The notes below the pieces were generated by a model, which saw nothing but the letters and a program-made list of their open reading frames with translations, made no database searches and was not told the origin of the DNA. Made by a program: the position numbers and the translations under genes. From an uncultured Prevotellaceae bacterium (GTDB taxonomy: Bacteria; Bacteroidota; Bacteroidia; Bacteroidales; Bacteroidaceae), in assembly GCA_900319225.1 (NCBI GenBank), contig ONNV01000008.1, positions 1-64,000 on the forward strand: a stretch of 64,000 nt of DNA, written 5' to 3'. Positions 7,140-17,379 of the stretch are shown piece by piece; within the stretch, counting starts at the first letter, position 1; each line of letters begins with the position of its first letter.

Positions 7140-8045
7140 ATGAAACCAGCACTTGTTGTTCTGGCGGCCGGTATGGGCAGCCGTTACGGTGGACTCAAGC
7201 AGCTTGACGCGCTTGGCCCCAGTGGTGAGACAATCATGGATTACTCCGTATTTGACGCTATCCGCGCCGGATTCGGTAAGGTGGTATTTATTATCCGTAA
7301 GGACTTTGAGGATGATTTCCGCAAACTTGTACTCAAGAAATATGAGGGTCATGTAGAGACTCAGGTGGTATTCCAGAGCATCAATGACCTGCCCGAGGGT
7401 TTCAGCTGCCCGGAGGACCGTACCAAGCCTTGGGGTACCAACCATGCCGTACTCATGGCCAAGGATGTAATTAACGAGCCTTTCTGCGTAATCAATGCCG
7501 ATGACTTCTACGGCCGCGACTGCTTTGCAGTGATGGGCAAGTTCCTGAGCTCACTGCCCGCAGGTTCCAAGAACGTCTACTCAATGGTAGGATTCCGCGT
7601 AGCCAACACCCTGAGTGAGAACGGTAAGGTTTCACGCGGTGTATGCGAGGTTAACGCAAAGCGTCACCTGACTACTGTCGTAGAGCGCACGGAGATACTG
7701 CGCCGCGAGAACGGTGTATGCTACAAGGATGGTGATGACTGGGTCAAGATCGATGACAACACACCCGTATCAATGAACGTATGGGGATTCACCCCTGACT
7801 ATATGAAGTACTCCGAGGACTTCTTCAAGGGCTGGCTCAAGGCCAATATCAATGTTCCCAAGTCAGAGTACTTTATCCCCCTTATGGTCAATGAACTTAT
7901 AAACAACGGCACTGCTACAGTTGAGGTGCTTGACACAACATCCAAGTGGTTCGGCGTTACATATGCCGATGACCGTCAGGGCGTAGTTGACAAGATTGCA
8001 GAACTTGTAAAGGAGGGTGTTTATCCCGCCAAGCTTTTCGCATAA
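7140..8045 (+). CDS. Sugar-phosphate nucleotidyltransferase
   Basis: A 301-residue member of the NTP-transferase family. The N-terminal LAAGMGSRYGGLKQL holds the G-x-G-x-R...K nucleotide-binding signature, and INADDFYG near residue 120 carries the metal-binding Asp. The C-terminal region is shorter than in GlmU and lacks hexapeptide repeats. Such enzymes activate a sugar phosphate with an NTP; the sugar cannot be told from sequence. It lies 13 bp upstream of an ABC-F gene and may be co-transcribed with it. Confidence 0.85.
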   Translation: MKPALVVLAAGMGSRYGGLKQLDALGPSGETIMDYSVFDAIRAGFGKVVFIIRKDFEDDFRKLVLKKYEGHVETQVVFQSINDLPEGFSCPEDRTKPWGTNHAVLMAKDVINEPFCVINADDFYGRDCFAVMGKFLSSLPAGSKNVYSMVGFRVANTLSENGKVSRGVCEVNAKRHLTTVVERTEILRRENGVCYKDGDDWVKIDDNTPVSMNVWGFTPDYMKYSEDFFKGWLKANINVPKSEYFIPLMVNELINNGTATVEVLDTTSKWFGVTYADDRQGVVDKIAELVKEGVYPAKLFA

Positions 8046-8058
8046 GAAAGGATTCTAA

Positions 8059-9984
8059 GTGTTTTCGGTAGAGAATCTTAAGGTTGAGTTCGGGGCTCGG
8101 CCGCTGTTTCATGATGTCAGCTACGTGGTAGGTGACAAGGACCGTATTGCCCTGGTGGGCAAGAACGGTGCCGGCAAATCCACTATGCTCAAGATCATAG
8201 CCGGTTTGCAGCAACCTACATCGGGCACGGTATCCATACCTAAGGAGATGACCATCGGTTATCTGCCGCAGGTTATGAAACTGGCCGATACGCGCACCGT
8301 CAGGCAGGAGGCCGAGACGGCATTTGAGGATATCCACAGACTCAAGGCCGAGGTAGAGCGTCTGAACAACCAGCTGGTGGAGCGTACTGATTATGAGAGT
8401 GAGGATTACCATGCTCTCATAGACCGTTTTACCCGTGAGAGCGAGCGCTACCAGATGATGGGTGGCGGCAATTATCAGGCTGAACTGGAGCAGGCATTGA
8501 CCGGTCTGGGATTCCGCCGTGATGATTTTGACCGTCCCACAAGTGAGTTCAGCGGTGGTTGGCGTATGCGTATAGAGCTGGCCAAACTGCTGCTGCGTCA
8601 TCCGGATGTCCTGCTGCTGGACGAGCCTACCAACCATCTTGATATAGAGAGCATACAGTGGCTTGAGGAGTTCCTGGCCAAGCGTTGCAATGCCGTAATC
8701 CTGGTAAGTCATGACCGCGCATTCATAAACAACGTGACCAACCGCACCATTGAGATATCCTGCGGCGTCATTTATGACTACAAGGTCAAGTACAACGAGT
8801 TTGTGCAGTTACGCAAGGAACGCCGCGAGCAGCAACTCCGTGCCTATGAGAACCAGCAGAAGGAGATTGCCGATGCCAAGGATTTCATAGAGCGTTTCCG
8901 CTACAAACCCACCAAGGCCGTGCAGGTTCAGAGCCGCATCAAGGCACTTGAAAAGATAGTACCCATTGAGATTGATGAGGTGGACAACAAGACCATGCGT
9001 CTTAAGTTCCCGCCCGCCATACGCAGCGGCAACTACCCCGTGATTTGTGAGGGTGTGGCCAAGAGCTACGGCGACCATCAGGTATTCAGCGGCGTGGACC
9101 TTACAATCAAGCGCGGTGAGAAGGTGGCTTTCGTGGGCCGTAACGGTGAGGGTAAGTCTACGCTGGTAAAGTGCATAATGGGTGAGATTCCGTTTGACGG
9201 CAAACTCACCATAGGACATAATATCCAGATAGGTTACTACGCCCAGAACCAGGCACAGCTGCTGGATGATGAGGTGACTGTCCATGATACCATTGACAAT
9301 GTGGCTACCGGTCCTATCCGTACCCGTATCAATGATATACTGGGTGCCTTCATGTTCGGAGGTGAGGCCAGTCAGAAGAAGGTCAAGGTGCTGTCGGGAG
9401 GAGAACGCAGCCGTCTGGCTATGATCAGGCTCCTGCTTACACCTGTCAACCTGCTCATCCTGGATGAGCCTACCAACCATCTGGACATGGCGTCAAAGGA
9501 TGTGCTTAAGGAGGCTATACAGGCGTTTGACGGAACTGTAATCGTGGTAAGTCATGACCGTGAGTTCCTGGACGGACTGGTCAGCAAGGTTTATGAGTTC
9601 GCCGACGGAAAGGTCCGTGAGCATCTGGGTGGCATCTATGACTTCCTGCAGAGCCGTAACCTGGAGAGTATGGCCGATATAGGCCGTATGAAGGGTGCAC
9701 CGGTGCAGCAGTCCCAGGCCGATAAGGCATCGGCCGGAAAGGAGGATTATGAGGCCAAGAAGGAGCAGGAGCGCCGTAAGCGCAAGATTCAGAAGAAGAT
9801 TGAGGACTGCGAGAAGGAGGTGGAACGCATATCGAAAGAGATAAAGGATATTGAGGAGTGGCTGGCAACCCCGGGCGGAGCGCAGAACCCCGCCATGTTT
9901 GAGGCCTACGGCAAGCTAAAGAATGACCTTGCTGCCGCCGAGAGCCGTTGGGAGGAGGCCATGATGGAAGGAGAGAATATTTGA
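8059..9984 (+). CDS. ABC-F family ATPase
   Basis: A 641-residue soluble protein with two ATPase domains and no membrane segment. Walker A motifs are GKNGAGKST (34-42) and GRNGEGKST (about 370); signatures are SGGWRMR and SGGERSR; a charged ABC-F linker lies between the domains and a Lys/Glu-rich coiled-coil tail follows (about 555-640), as in Uup/YdiF-like members. ABC-F proteins act on ribosomes. The start is a GTG at 8059: an in-frame stop lies immediately upstream, the N terminus (FSVENLKVEFG) is the usual one, and AAAGGA is placed as a ribosome-binding site. An antibiotic-resistance role is not indicated by the sequence. Confidence 0.92.
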   Translation: MFSVENLKVEFGARPLFHDVSYVVGDKDRIALVGKNGAGKSTMLKIIAGLQQPTSGTVSIPKEMTIGYLPQVMKLADTRTVRQEAETAFEDIHRLKAEVERLNNQLVERTDYESEDYHALIDRFTRESERYQMMGGGNYQAELEQALTGLGFRRDDFDRPTSEFSGGWRMRIELAKLLLRHPDVLLLDEPTNHLDIESIQWLEEFLAKRCNAVILVSHDRAFINNVTNRTIEISCGVIYDYKVKYNEFVQLRKERREQQLRAYENQQKEIADAKDFIERFRYKPTKAVQVQSRIKALEKIVPIEIDEVDNKTMRLKFPPAIRSGNYPVICEGVAKSYGDHQVFSGVDLTIKRGEKVAFVGRNGEGKSTLVKCIMGEIPFDGKLTIGHNIQIGYYAQNQAQLLDDEVTVHDTIDNVATGPIRTRINDILGAFMFGGEASQKKVKVLSGGERSRLAMIRLLLTPVNLLILDEPTNHLDMASKDVLKEAIQAFDGTVIVVSHDREFLDGLVSKVYEFADGKVREHLGGIYDFLQSRNLESMADIGRMKGAPVQQSQADKASAGKEDYEAKKEQERRKRKIQKKIEDCEKEVERISKEIKDIEEWLATPGGAQNPAMFEAYGKLKNDLAAAESRWEEAMMEGENI

Positions 9985-10002
9985 GGATAAAAAAATGAGT
10001 TT

Positions 10003-12036
10003 ATGAAAAGACTGAGTTTATTTACAATTGCATTTGCAGCGGTAACTATGATATCATGTAATAATTCAAAGCAGGGTATGGGTATCAGACTTGAGAATCT
10101 TGATGCCAGCGTAAAGCCCGGAGATGATTTTTTCCAGTTTGCTGACGGTGGCTGGAATGCCGCCCATCCGCTTACTGACGAGTACGCCCGATTCGGCAGT
10201 TTTGAGCAGCTGGCCGAGGATAACCGCAAGCAGTTGAAGAGCCTTATCGATGAGATTGTGGCTGCCGACAACGAGCCCGGTTCAAACGCCCAGAAGATAG
10301 CCGACCTCTATAAGATGGTGCTTGACACCGCCCGCAGGGACAGAGAGGGCCTGAGCCCCATTAAGTCCTGGATAGAGAAGGTTGAGGCTGTAAAAGAGCG
10401 CAAGGAGATATTCCCGCTTATGGTTGAGATGGACCTGAACGGTCTGGTAGGCAACTATTTCGGAGTAGGAATCGGCGCCGATATGATGGACAGCAAGAAC
10501 AACCTGGTAAGCATCGGTCAGGGCGGTCTGTCACTTGGCGAGAAGGAGTATTACCTGGATACCGATGATGCCACTACCGCAATCCGTGAGGCATTCAAGA
10601 AGCATATAGTACGCATGTTCAGCCTGTGCGGATTTGATGAGAAAACGGCACAGAAGAAGATGGAGGATGTGATGCTCATTGAGACACGTATCGCACAGAA
10701 ATCATACAGCGCAGTAGAGCAGCGTGATCCTGCCGCCAACTATCACAAGATGTCATTTGACCAGCTCAAGAAGGATTACAAGGGCATTGACTGGCAGCTT
10801 CTGTTTGACAGCATGGGTATAGGTGACTGCGACTTTGTAGATGTAGGCCAGCCTGAGCCTATCCATGAGGTTGAGGCGATACTGGCTCAGGTACCTGTAG
10901 ATGCACATAAGTCATACATAGAGTGGCAGCTTATTGACCATGCCGCATCCAGACTTACCACAGAGCTGGACAAGGCCAATTTTGATTTCTACGGCAAGGT
11001 CATGAGCGGACGTCAGGAGCAGCAGCCCTGGTGGAAACGTGCCACATCGACCGTAAGCAGCGTGCTGGGTGAGGCTATCGGACAGCTTTATGTCGAGAAG
11101 TATTTCCCCGCATCATCCAAGGAGCGCATGATTACGCTTGTTAGGAACCTGCAGATTGCGCTGGGTGAGCGTATCGATGCACAGGACTGGATGAGTGACA
11201 GCACAAAGGCTGTGGCTCATGAGAAACTGGATGCCTTTTACGTAAAGATAGGTTACCCCGACAAATGGAGAGACTACTCAAAACTTGTAATTGACCCCTC
11301 CAAGAGCCTCTTTGAGAACAATATGGCCATCAGCCGTTTCTTCCTGGAGGATATGATAGAGCGCAAGTACAAGAAACCGGTTGACAATACCGAGTGGTTC
11401 ATGACCCCGCAGACCGTGAACGCATATTACAATCCCACGACCAATGAGATATGCTTCCCGGCCGGAATCCTGCAGTACCCGTTCTTTGACATGAGTGCCG
11501 ATGACGCATTCAACTACGGTGCCATTGGTGTGGTTATCGGCCATGAGATGACTCACGGATTTGATGACCAGGGCCGTCAGTTTGACAAGGACGGTAATTT
11601 TACCGACTGGTGGGCTGAGGGTGATGCCGACAAGTTCAAGGCTCACGTTCAGGTTATATCGGACTTCTTTGACAGCATCAAGGTGCTGCCTGACCTGAAC
11701 GCAAACGGTGCGCTTACACTGGGTGAGAACATTGCTGACCACGGCGGTTTGATGGTGGCTTATCAGGCATTCAAGAACGCAACCAAGGATGCCCCGCTTG
11801 AGACTGTGAACGGTTACACCCCGGATCAGCGCTTCTTTATGGCCTATGCCGGTGTGTGGGCAGGTAATATCCGTGACGAGGAGATCCGCAACCGCACCAA
11901 GAGTGACTCCCATGCACTGAGCCGCTGGCGTGTGAACGGAACGCTGCCACACATTGATGCATGGTATGATGCATTCGGTATCACAGAAGGGGATGCTCTC
12001 TACCTGCCTAAGGAGAAGAGAGCCAGCATCTGGTAA
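10003..12036 (+). CDS. M13-family zinc metallopeptidase, lipoprotein
   Basis: A 677-residue neprilysin/PepO-type endopeptidase. The signal peptide ends in a lipobox with Cys19 (VTMISC). The zinc motif HEMTH (about 513-517) in GHEMTHGFDDQGRQFDKDGN and the downstream ENIADHGG (third ligand Glu) are intact, as is the substrate-binding NAYYNPTTNEICFPAGILQ stretch. These enzymes cut oligopeptides outside the cytoplasm. A second M13 gene follows with a 1-bp overlap and clear sequence similarity, so the pair is a tandem duplication. Confidence 0.93.
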   Translation: MKRLSLFTIAFAAVTMISCNNSKQGMGIRLENLDASVKPGDDFFQFADGGWNAAHPLTDEYARFGSFEQLAEDNRKQLKSLIDEIVAADNEPGSNAQKIADLYKMVLDTARRDREGLSPIKSWIEKVEAVKERKEIFPLMVEMDLNGLVGNYFGVGIGADMMDSKNNLVSIGQGGLSLGEKEYYLDTDDATTAIREAFKKHIVRMFSLCGFDEKTAQKKMEDVMLIETRIAQKSYSAVEQRDPAANYHKMSFDQLKKDYKGIDWQLLFDSMGIGDCDFVDVGQPEPIHEVEAILAQVPVDAHKSYIEWQLIDHAASRLTTELDKANFDFYGKVMSGRQEQQPWWKRATSTVSSVLGEAIGQLYVEKYFPASSKERMITLVRNLQIALGERIDAQDWMSDSTKAVAHEKLDAFYVKIGYPDKWRDYSKLVIDPSKSLFENNMAISRFFLEDMIERKYKKPVDNTEWFMTPQTVNAYYNPTTNEICFPAGILQYPFFDMSADDAFNYGAIGVVIGHEMTHGFDDQGRQFDKDGNFTDWWAEGDADKFKAHVQVISDFFDSIKVLPDLNANGALTLGENIADHGGLMVAYQAFKNATKDAPLETVNGYTPDQRFFMAYAGVWAGNIRDEEIRNRTKSDSHALSRWRVNGTLPHIDAWYDAFGITEGDALYLPKEKRASIW

Positions 12037-14000
12037 TGAATAGGGCTGGAATCAAAGAGCAGAATCTGGACCGGACCGTATGGCCCGGCCAGGATTTCTA
12101 CCGGTTCAGTTGCGGAGGATGGCTTGATGCCAATCCGCTTCCCGATGATTATTCCAGTTACGGAACATATGATGAACTGGCCGAGCTTAACCGCCGCCAG
12201 CTCAAGGACCTTATAGACGGCATCACTGCACAGGATAATGCACCGGGCAGTGATGCCGCCCGTATTGCAGACCTGTATGGTCTGGTCATGGATACGGAGC
12301 GTAGGGACAGGGACCAGTTCGGTCCGCTTAAACCCTACAGGGAGCGGATCCGGGCTATAAAAAGCCGTGAGGAGCTGCTGGATATGATGATTGAGCTTGA
12401 CGCTTACGGCGTTACCGGCTATTTTGACGTGGGCATCGGTCCGGACCTTAAGGACAGCCGTTCAAACATAGTGGGTATGAGCCAGGGCGGTCTGACCCTT
12501 GGTGACAAGGAGTATTACACGGATCGTGATATGCAGACCCGCAACATACGTAAGGCATTCAAGAAACATGTGGTACGTATGCTCATGCTGGCCGGTTATG
12601 ACCGTGCGGAGGCAAGTTCCCGAATGAATGTTATCTGGCGTATTGAGATGCGTCTTGCCAAGGCGTCACGAAACAACGTACAGCTGCGGGATCCTGCAGC
12701 CAATTACCACAAGATGTCACTAGAGGAGCTCTACGCGCAACTGCCGGGACTGGATTGGAACCTGTTCTTTGAGCGTCTGGGCATGAAAGGCGTGGAGTGG
12801 GTTGACGTAGGCCAGCCCGAGGCCATCAGAGAGGCTATCCGTGTGCTTGATGAGGAGCCGCTCGAGGACCAGAAGATACTCATGGAGTGGCAGCTTATAG
12901 ACTCCAACGGAACACGTCTGGGGCAGAAGGCCGATGACGCCGACTTTGATTTCTACGGCCGCACGCTGAGCGGACAGAAAGAGCCCAAACCCATGTGGAA
13001 ACGTGCTACATCGGTGGTGAGCGGAACGTTGGGTGACGCTATTGGACGTCTCTATGTGGAGCGTTATTTCCCTGCCGGAGCCAAGGAGCGCATGATTGCC
13101 ATGTTCCGTAACCTGAAAGCCGCGCTGGGCCGCCGCATAGACGCGCAGGAGTGGCTGAGCAGTGAGAGCAAGGCTCTGGCCCATGAAAAGCTGGACGCAT
13201 TCAGTTTCAAGATAGGTTACCCTGACAAGTGGAGGGACTACTCCCGTATGGTGATTGATCCCTCCAAGTCACTGGTTGAGAATGCCGCCTCTATAAGCCG
13301 TTTCTTCTGGAACGATATGGTGGAGCGCAAGTTCAAGAAACCGGTTGACCGCAGCGAGTGGTACATGAATCCGCAGGAGATCAACGCCTATTATGACATA
13401 TCGGTCAATGAGATATGCTTCCCGGCCGGAATCCTGCAGTACCCCTTCTTTGACATGGAGGCCGATGACGCTTTCAATTACGGTGCCATCGGTACCATCA
13501 TGGGGCATGAGATGACTCACGGATTTGATGATGAGGGGCGTCAGTTTGATAAGGACGGCAATATGTGCAACTGGTGGAAAGCCGCCGATACACGCCGTTT
13601 CAACAGCCGTGTAAAGGTGCTGACAGACTGGTTCAGCGCCATAGAGGTGTTGCCCGGCATAAAGGCCAACGGCAAGCTTACACTAGGCGAGAATATTGCG
13701 GACCATGGCGGTCTTACGGTTGCACTTGAGGCGTTCCGTGAGGTGTGCCGTGACAATCCGGGCGAGATAAAGTTGGGATTCACCCCGTTGCAGCGGTTCT
13801 TTATAGCATATGCCTGTACGTGGGCCGAGAACTGCCGTGACGAGCTGGTGTTGCAGATGACCAAGAGTGACGAGCACTCATTGGCACGTCTGCGCGTGAA
13901 CGGAACGCTGCCCCATATTGACGAATGGTATGAGGCGTTCGGTATAACGGAACAGGATTCTATGTATATTGCACCCGATAACAGGGTACGTATCTGGTAA
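12036..14000 (+). CDS. M13-family zinc metallopeptidase, second copy without signal peptide
   Basis: A 654-residue paralogue of the preceding gene, whose stop codon it overlaps by one base (TAATG). HEMTH (about 490-494), ENIADHGG and the NAYY...NEICFPAGILQ region are intact, so it should be active. Unlike its neighbour it starts MNRAGIKEQNLDRTVWPGQDFY with no signal peptide or lipobox, placing it in the cytoplasm unless exported another way. Similarity runs along the whole length, including the shared C-terminal LRVNGTLPHIDEWYEAFGIT block. Confidence 0.92.
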   Translation: MNRAGIKEQNLDRTVWPGQDFYRFSCGGWLDANPLPDDYSSYGTYDELAELNRRQLKDLIDGITAQDNAPGSDAARIADLYGLVMDTERRDRDQFGPLKPYRERIRAIKSREELLDMMIELDAYGVTGYFDVGIGPDLKDSRSNIVGMSQGGLTLGDKEYYTDRDMQTRNIRKAFKKHVVRMLMLAGYDRAEASSRMNVIWRIEMRLAKASRNNVQLRDPAANYHKMSLEELYAQLPGLDWNLFFERLGMKGVEWVDVGQPEAIREAIRVLDEEPLEDQKILMEWQLIDSNGTRLGQKADDADFDFYGRTLSGQKEPKPMWKRATSVVSGTLGDAIGRLYVERYFPAGAKERMIAMFRNLKAALGRRIDAQEWLSSESKALAHEKLDAFSFKIGYPDKWRDYSRMVIDPSKSLVENAASISRFFWNDMVERKFKKPVDRSEWYMNPQEINAYYDISVNEICFPAGILQYPFFDMEADDAFNYGAIGTIMGHEMTHGFDDEGRQFDKDGNMCNWWKAADTRRFNSRVKVLTDWFSAIEVLPGIKANGKLTLGENIADHGGLTVALEAFREVCRDNPGEIKLGFTPLQRFFIAYACTWAENCRDELVLQMTKSDEHSLARLRVNGTLPHIDEWYEAFGITEQDSMYIAPDNRVRIW

Positions 14001-14002
14001 TT

Positions 14003-15841
14003 ATGAAAGAGAGTAGAGCCATAGAGCTGTTGTCACCCGCCAGGAACCTGGAATGCGGAATTGAGGCCATAAAGCATGGTGCCGATGCCGTATACATAGG
14101 TGCCGGCCGGTTCGGTGCACGCCAGGCTGCAGGTAACAGTGTGGATGATATCGCTCAGCTTGCGCGGCTTGCCCATTTTTACGGTGCCAAGGTATATGTT
14201 ACCGTAAATACCATACTGAAAGATTCTGAACTGGCCGATGCGGAGAAACTGATATGGCAGCTTTATGAGGCCGGTGCCGATGCGCTGCTCATTCAGGATA
14301 TGGCTGTCTTGCGCATGAAACTTCCACCCATAGCCCTGCATGCAAGCACCCAATGTGATGTGCGCAGCGTGGATAAGGTGCGTTTCCTGGCCGGATGCGG
14401 TTTTACCCGTGTGGTGCTGGCCCGTGAACTGTCTCTTGATGAGATCCGTGCCATACATGAGGCCTGCCCGGATGTGGAGCTTGAGTGTTTTGTACACGGT
14501 GCCCTGTGCGTGAGTTACAGCGGTCAGTGCTATGCGTCACAGTACTGCTTTGGTCGCAGCGCCAACCGTGGAGAGTGCGCCCAGTTCTGCAGGTTGAAAT
14601 TCGATCTGGTTGATTCTGACGGTAACGTCATTGTAAAGGGCAAGCACCTGCTCTCACTGCGTGACATGAACCGCATGGAGAGTCTTGAGCAGCTTATGGA
14701 TGCCGGTGTCTGCTCATTCAAGATAGAGGGACGTCTTAAAGAGACATCATACGTAAAGAATGTGACCGCCGCATACAGTGATGCCATTGGTAAGATACTG
14801 GAACGCCGCAATGATTATTACAGAGCCTCATCGGGCCATAGTGAATATATGTTCACCCCTGATGTGAACAAGAGTTTCAACCGCGGGTTCACTGACTATT
14901 TCCTGCATGGCCGCCGTCCTGATATATGGTCACCCAACACACCCAAATCCAAGGGTGAGCTGATGGGGCAGGTGCGTATCGCGGGCCGCGGATTCATTAC
15001 CGTTACTGGTAACAAACCGTTCCATAACGGCGACGGCCTGTGTTATATAGGGCAGGACGGCGAACTGAAAGGGTATCGTGTGAACCGCGTGGAGAACGGG
15101 CGCATATTCCTCTATCTGGAGAGCGGCGAGATGCCTACTGTTGCAGCCGGCACTGATGTCTACCGCAACTTTGACCAGGAGTTTGAGAAGACGCTTGCCA
15201 AGGAGAGCGCCGTAAGGAGAATCAGCACGGATATCCTGTTTGAGGAGACTGCCGCCGGCTACCGTGTGAGCATGACCGATGAGGACGGGAACACGGCATC
15301 GGCGTCACAGGAGTGGAAGAAAGAGGATGCCCGTACACCACAAGAGAACAATATCCGTACGCAGCTGACCAAACTGGGAGGTACCCGTTTTGAGGCCAAG
15401 ACGGTTGATATAAAGCTTGACGGTGACAGGTTCATCCCGTCATCACTGCTCTCTGACATGCGCCGTCAGGTGACTGAGCAGCTGGAGACTGTCCGCATGG
15501 ATTCATACGTGCGTCCGGCTGAGGGTGTGGCATCGGACGTAAAGGTGGAGTATCCTGTCCGTGAACTTACCTATCTGGGTAATGTGATGAACGCCCAGGC
15601 CCGCACTTTCTATACCGACCATGGCGTGCAGCGTGTTGATGACGCTTTTGAGAAAACTGCTCCTGAAAGTGCCACAGTCATGTTCTGCCGCCACTGCATA
15701 AAGAACTCCATGGGTCTCTGCACAAAGAACCGCATGGTGGACAAACAGCTGCGTGAACCGCTGTTCCTGGTCTCTCAGGACGGCCGCCGTTTCCGCCTGC
15801 GTTTTGACTGCGCTCACTGTCAGATGGAAATATTATACTAA
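14003..15841 (+). CDS. U32-family protein (RNA hydroxylation type, RlhA/TrhP-like)
   Basis: A 612-residue protein. The N-terminal U32 domain begins ELLSPARNLECGIEAIKHGADAVYIG and contains the Cys-rich SGQCYASQYCFGRSANRGECAQFCR stretch (about 173-197) that typifies the family. The C-terminal part carries CRHCIKNSMGLC and CAHC, additional Cys pairs. Family members RlhA and TrhP hydroxylate rRNA or tRNA, with the cysteines likely for an Fe-S centre; the length and extended C terminus are closer to RlhA. The peptidase name is historical. It follows the M13 pair by 2 bp. Confidence 0.82.
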   Translation: MKESRAIELLSPARNLECGIEAIKHGADAVYIGAGRFGARQAAGNSVDDIAQLARLAHFYGAKVYVTVNTILKDSELADAEKLIWQLYEAGADALLIQDMAVLRMKLPPIALHASTQCDVRSVDKVRFLAGCGFTRVVLARELSLDEIRAIHEACPDVELECFVHGALCVSYSGQCYASQYCFGRSANRGECAQFCRLKFDLVDSDGNVIVKGKHLLSLRDMNRMESLEQLMDAGVCSFKIEGRLKETSYVKNVTAAYSDAIGKILERRNDYYRASSGHSEYMFTPDVNKSFNRGFTDYFLHGRRPDIWSPNTPKSKGELMGQVRIAGRGFITVTGNKPFHNGDGLCYIGQDGELKGYRVNRVENGRIFLYLESGEMPTVAAGTDVYRNFDQEFEKTLAKESAVRRISTDILFEETAAGYRVSMTDEDGNTASASQEWKKEDARTPQENNIRTQLTKLGGTRFEAKTVDIKLDGDRFIPSSLLSDMRRQVTEQLETVRMDSYVRPAEGVASDVKVEYPVRELTYLGNVMNAQARTFYTDHGVQRVDDAFEKTAPESATVMFCRHCIKNSMGLCTKNRMVDKQLREPLFLVSQDGRRFRLRFDCAHCQMEILY

Positions 15842-15854
15842 CCAACATATTTAT

Positions 15855-17354
15855 ATGAGAAAAATTCTATCTGTTTTGCTGGTCCTGGTATGCATGACGG
15901 GCCATGCTGAGAGTATCAAGGTTGCGGTATCAATGGACAACGCCATCCAAACCAACGGGGGCCGATGGGAAGGATGGGGCACCAGCCTTTGCTGGTGGGC
16001 CAACCGCATCGGGTATAACGAAACTCTTACCGCCAAGAGCGCAGACCTGTTCTTTGACGCTCAGAAAGGCCTGGGCCTGAACATTATGCGCTACAACGTG
16101 GGCGGAGGCGATGACCCCACACACCATCACATAACACGCACCGACAGCGATGTGCCCGGCTGGATGTATATAGATGCGGACGGCCAGCGCCAGTATGACT
16201 ATACGGCCGATGCCCGCCAGCTCAATGTGGTGAAAGCCGCAATGAAAGCCGCAGGTCAGGACGCCTATCTGGAGATATTCAGCAACTCGCCCCCATACTT
16301 TATGACCAACAGTGGCTGTTCAACCGGTAATTTCAAGGCCGAGGAGAACAACATAAAGGACGATGAGTACGATGACTTTGCCGAGTATATGGCTCACGTA
16401 GCCAACTATATGACACGTGAAATGAAGCTCAAAGTAAAGAGCGTATCGCCCATGAACGAGCCCAACACCAACTACTGGCCCGCCATGAACTACAAGCAGG
16501 AGGGCTGTCACATTGATGCCGGTGAGTCCCAGTCCAAGCTGCTGGTGCTCACAAAGGAGGCCCTGAACCGTTACGGCCTTAAAGACATCATTCTCACCAC
16601 CAGTGATGAGACCAACCCCGGCAAGCAGATTGAGGAGATCCGTACCCTTACCCCTGATGCCCGTGCCGCCATAGACCGCATCAGCGTGCACACCTACGGC
16701 ACCAACAGCATCCGTGAGATGGGTCAGCTTGCCAAAGACGAGAAGATAAACCTCTGGATGAGTGAGGTGGACGGCAACGGAACCGCCGGTCAGAACGCCG
16801 GTGAGATGGCTGCCGGACTGTGGCTTGCTGAAAAGATAATAACTGATATCCAGGCCCTTGAGCCATCGGCCTGGGTACTCTGGCAGGTGATAGACACCCA
16901 CATCAGCAAGGACGGCTACATGGGCCGTCGTGACGGAGGTCCCCTGCGCACCCAGGGAGGCTATTGGGGTACCGCCTGTGCCAACCACGACACTGGTGAG
17001 ATCCTGCTCACTCAGAAGTACTACGCATTCGGCCAGTTCAGCCGCTACATCCGTCCCGGCGCCCAACTGATACTATGCCCCACCGAACGCCGCTCCGGCG
17101 TCAAAGCCCTGGCTGCAAAAGACAAAAAGACTCTGACGCTGGTATGCACAAATACTACATCAGAGCCAAAAGAAGTGGAATTCAATACAGAAGGTCTCAA
17201 ACTGAAAGGTCAGGTCCGTCAAATCCGAACCAGCGGCCAATTTTCCGATGGAGAGCATTGGGCCGAAACTACACTCCCTAAAGTGAACGGCTCAACTCTA
17301 GACGTAACCTTAGCTCCAAATTCTGTAACAACCTTTATTGTGTCCTGCAAGTAA
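15855..17354 (+). CDS. Exported GH30-family glycoside hydrolase
   Basis: A 499-residue protein. The ATG at 15855 gives a clean signal peptide (MRKILSVLLVLVCMTGHA). A TIM-barrel retaining hydrolase of the GH30 type is indicated by MNEPNTNYWP (acid/base Glu about 201) and WMSEVDGNGT (nucleophile Glu about 303). A small beta-sandwich C-terminal domain ends VTTFIVSCK. The N-terminal EGWGTSLCWWANRIG and MRYNVGGGDDP stretches resemble endo-beta-1,6-galactanase-like members, but the substrate is only a guess. No SusC/SusD genes are nearby, so it is not in a typical polysaccharide locus. Confidence 0.8.
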   Translation: MRKILSVLLVLVCMTGHAESIKVAVSMDNAIQTNGGRWEGWGTSLCWWANRIGYNETLTAKSADLFFDAQKGLGLNIMRYNVGGGDDPTHHHITRTDSDVPGWMYIDADGQRQYDYTADARQLNVVKAAMKAAGQDAYLEIFSNSPPYFMTNSGCSTGNFKAEENNIKDDEYDDFAEYMAHVANYMTREMKLKVKSVSPMNEPNTNYWPAMNYKQEGCHIDAGESQSKLLVLTKEALNRYGLKDIILTTSDETNPGKQIEEIRTLTPDARAAIDRISVHTYGTNSIREMGQLAKDEKINLWMSEVDGNGTAGQNAGEMAAGLWLAEKIITDIQALEPSAWVLWQVIDTHISKDGYMGRRDGGPLRTQGGYWGTACANHDTGEILLTQKYYAFGQFSRYIRPGAQLILCPTERRSGVKALAAKDKKTLTLVCTNTTSEPKEVEFNTEGLKLKGQVRQIRTSGQFSDGEHWAETTLPKVNGSTLDVTLAPNSVTTFIVSCK

Positions 17355-17379
17355 AGGCTTATATAATTTGCACTTAGTA

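Noticed and set aside
8059-9984. Antibiotic-resistance call for the ABC-F gene
   Set aside because: The protein looks like a housekeeping Uup/YdiF-type member; no resistance-type feature is visible.
16320-17066. 248-residue minus-strand frame inside the GH30 gene
   Set aside because: It is antisense to a gene with intact catalytic motifs and shows only Val/Gly/Leu-rich shadow sequence.
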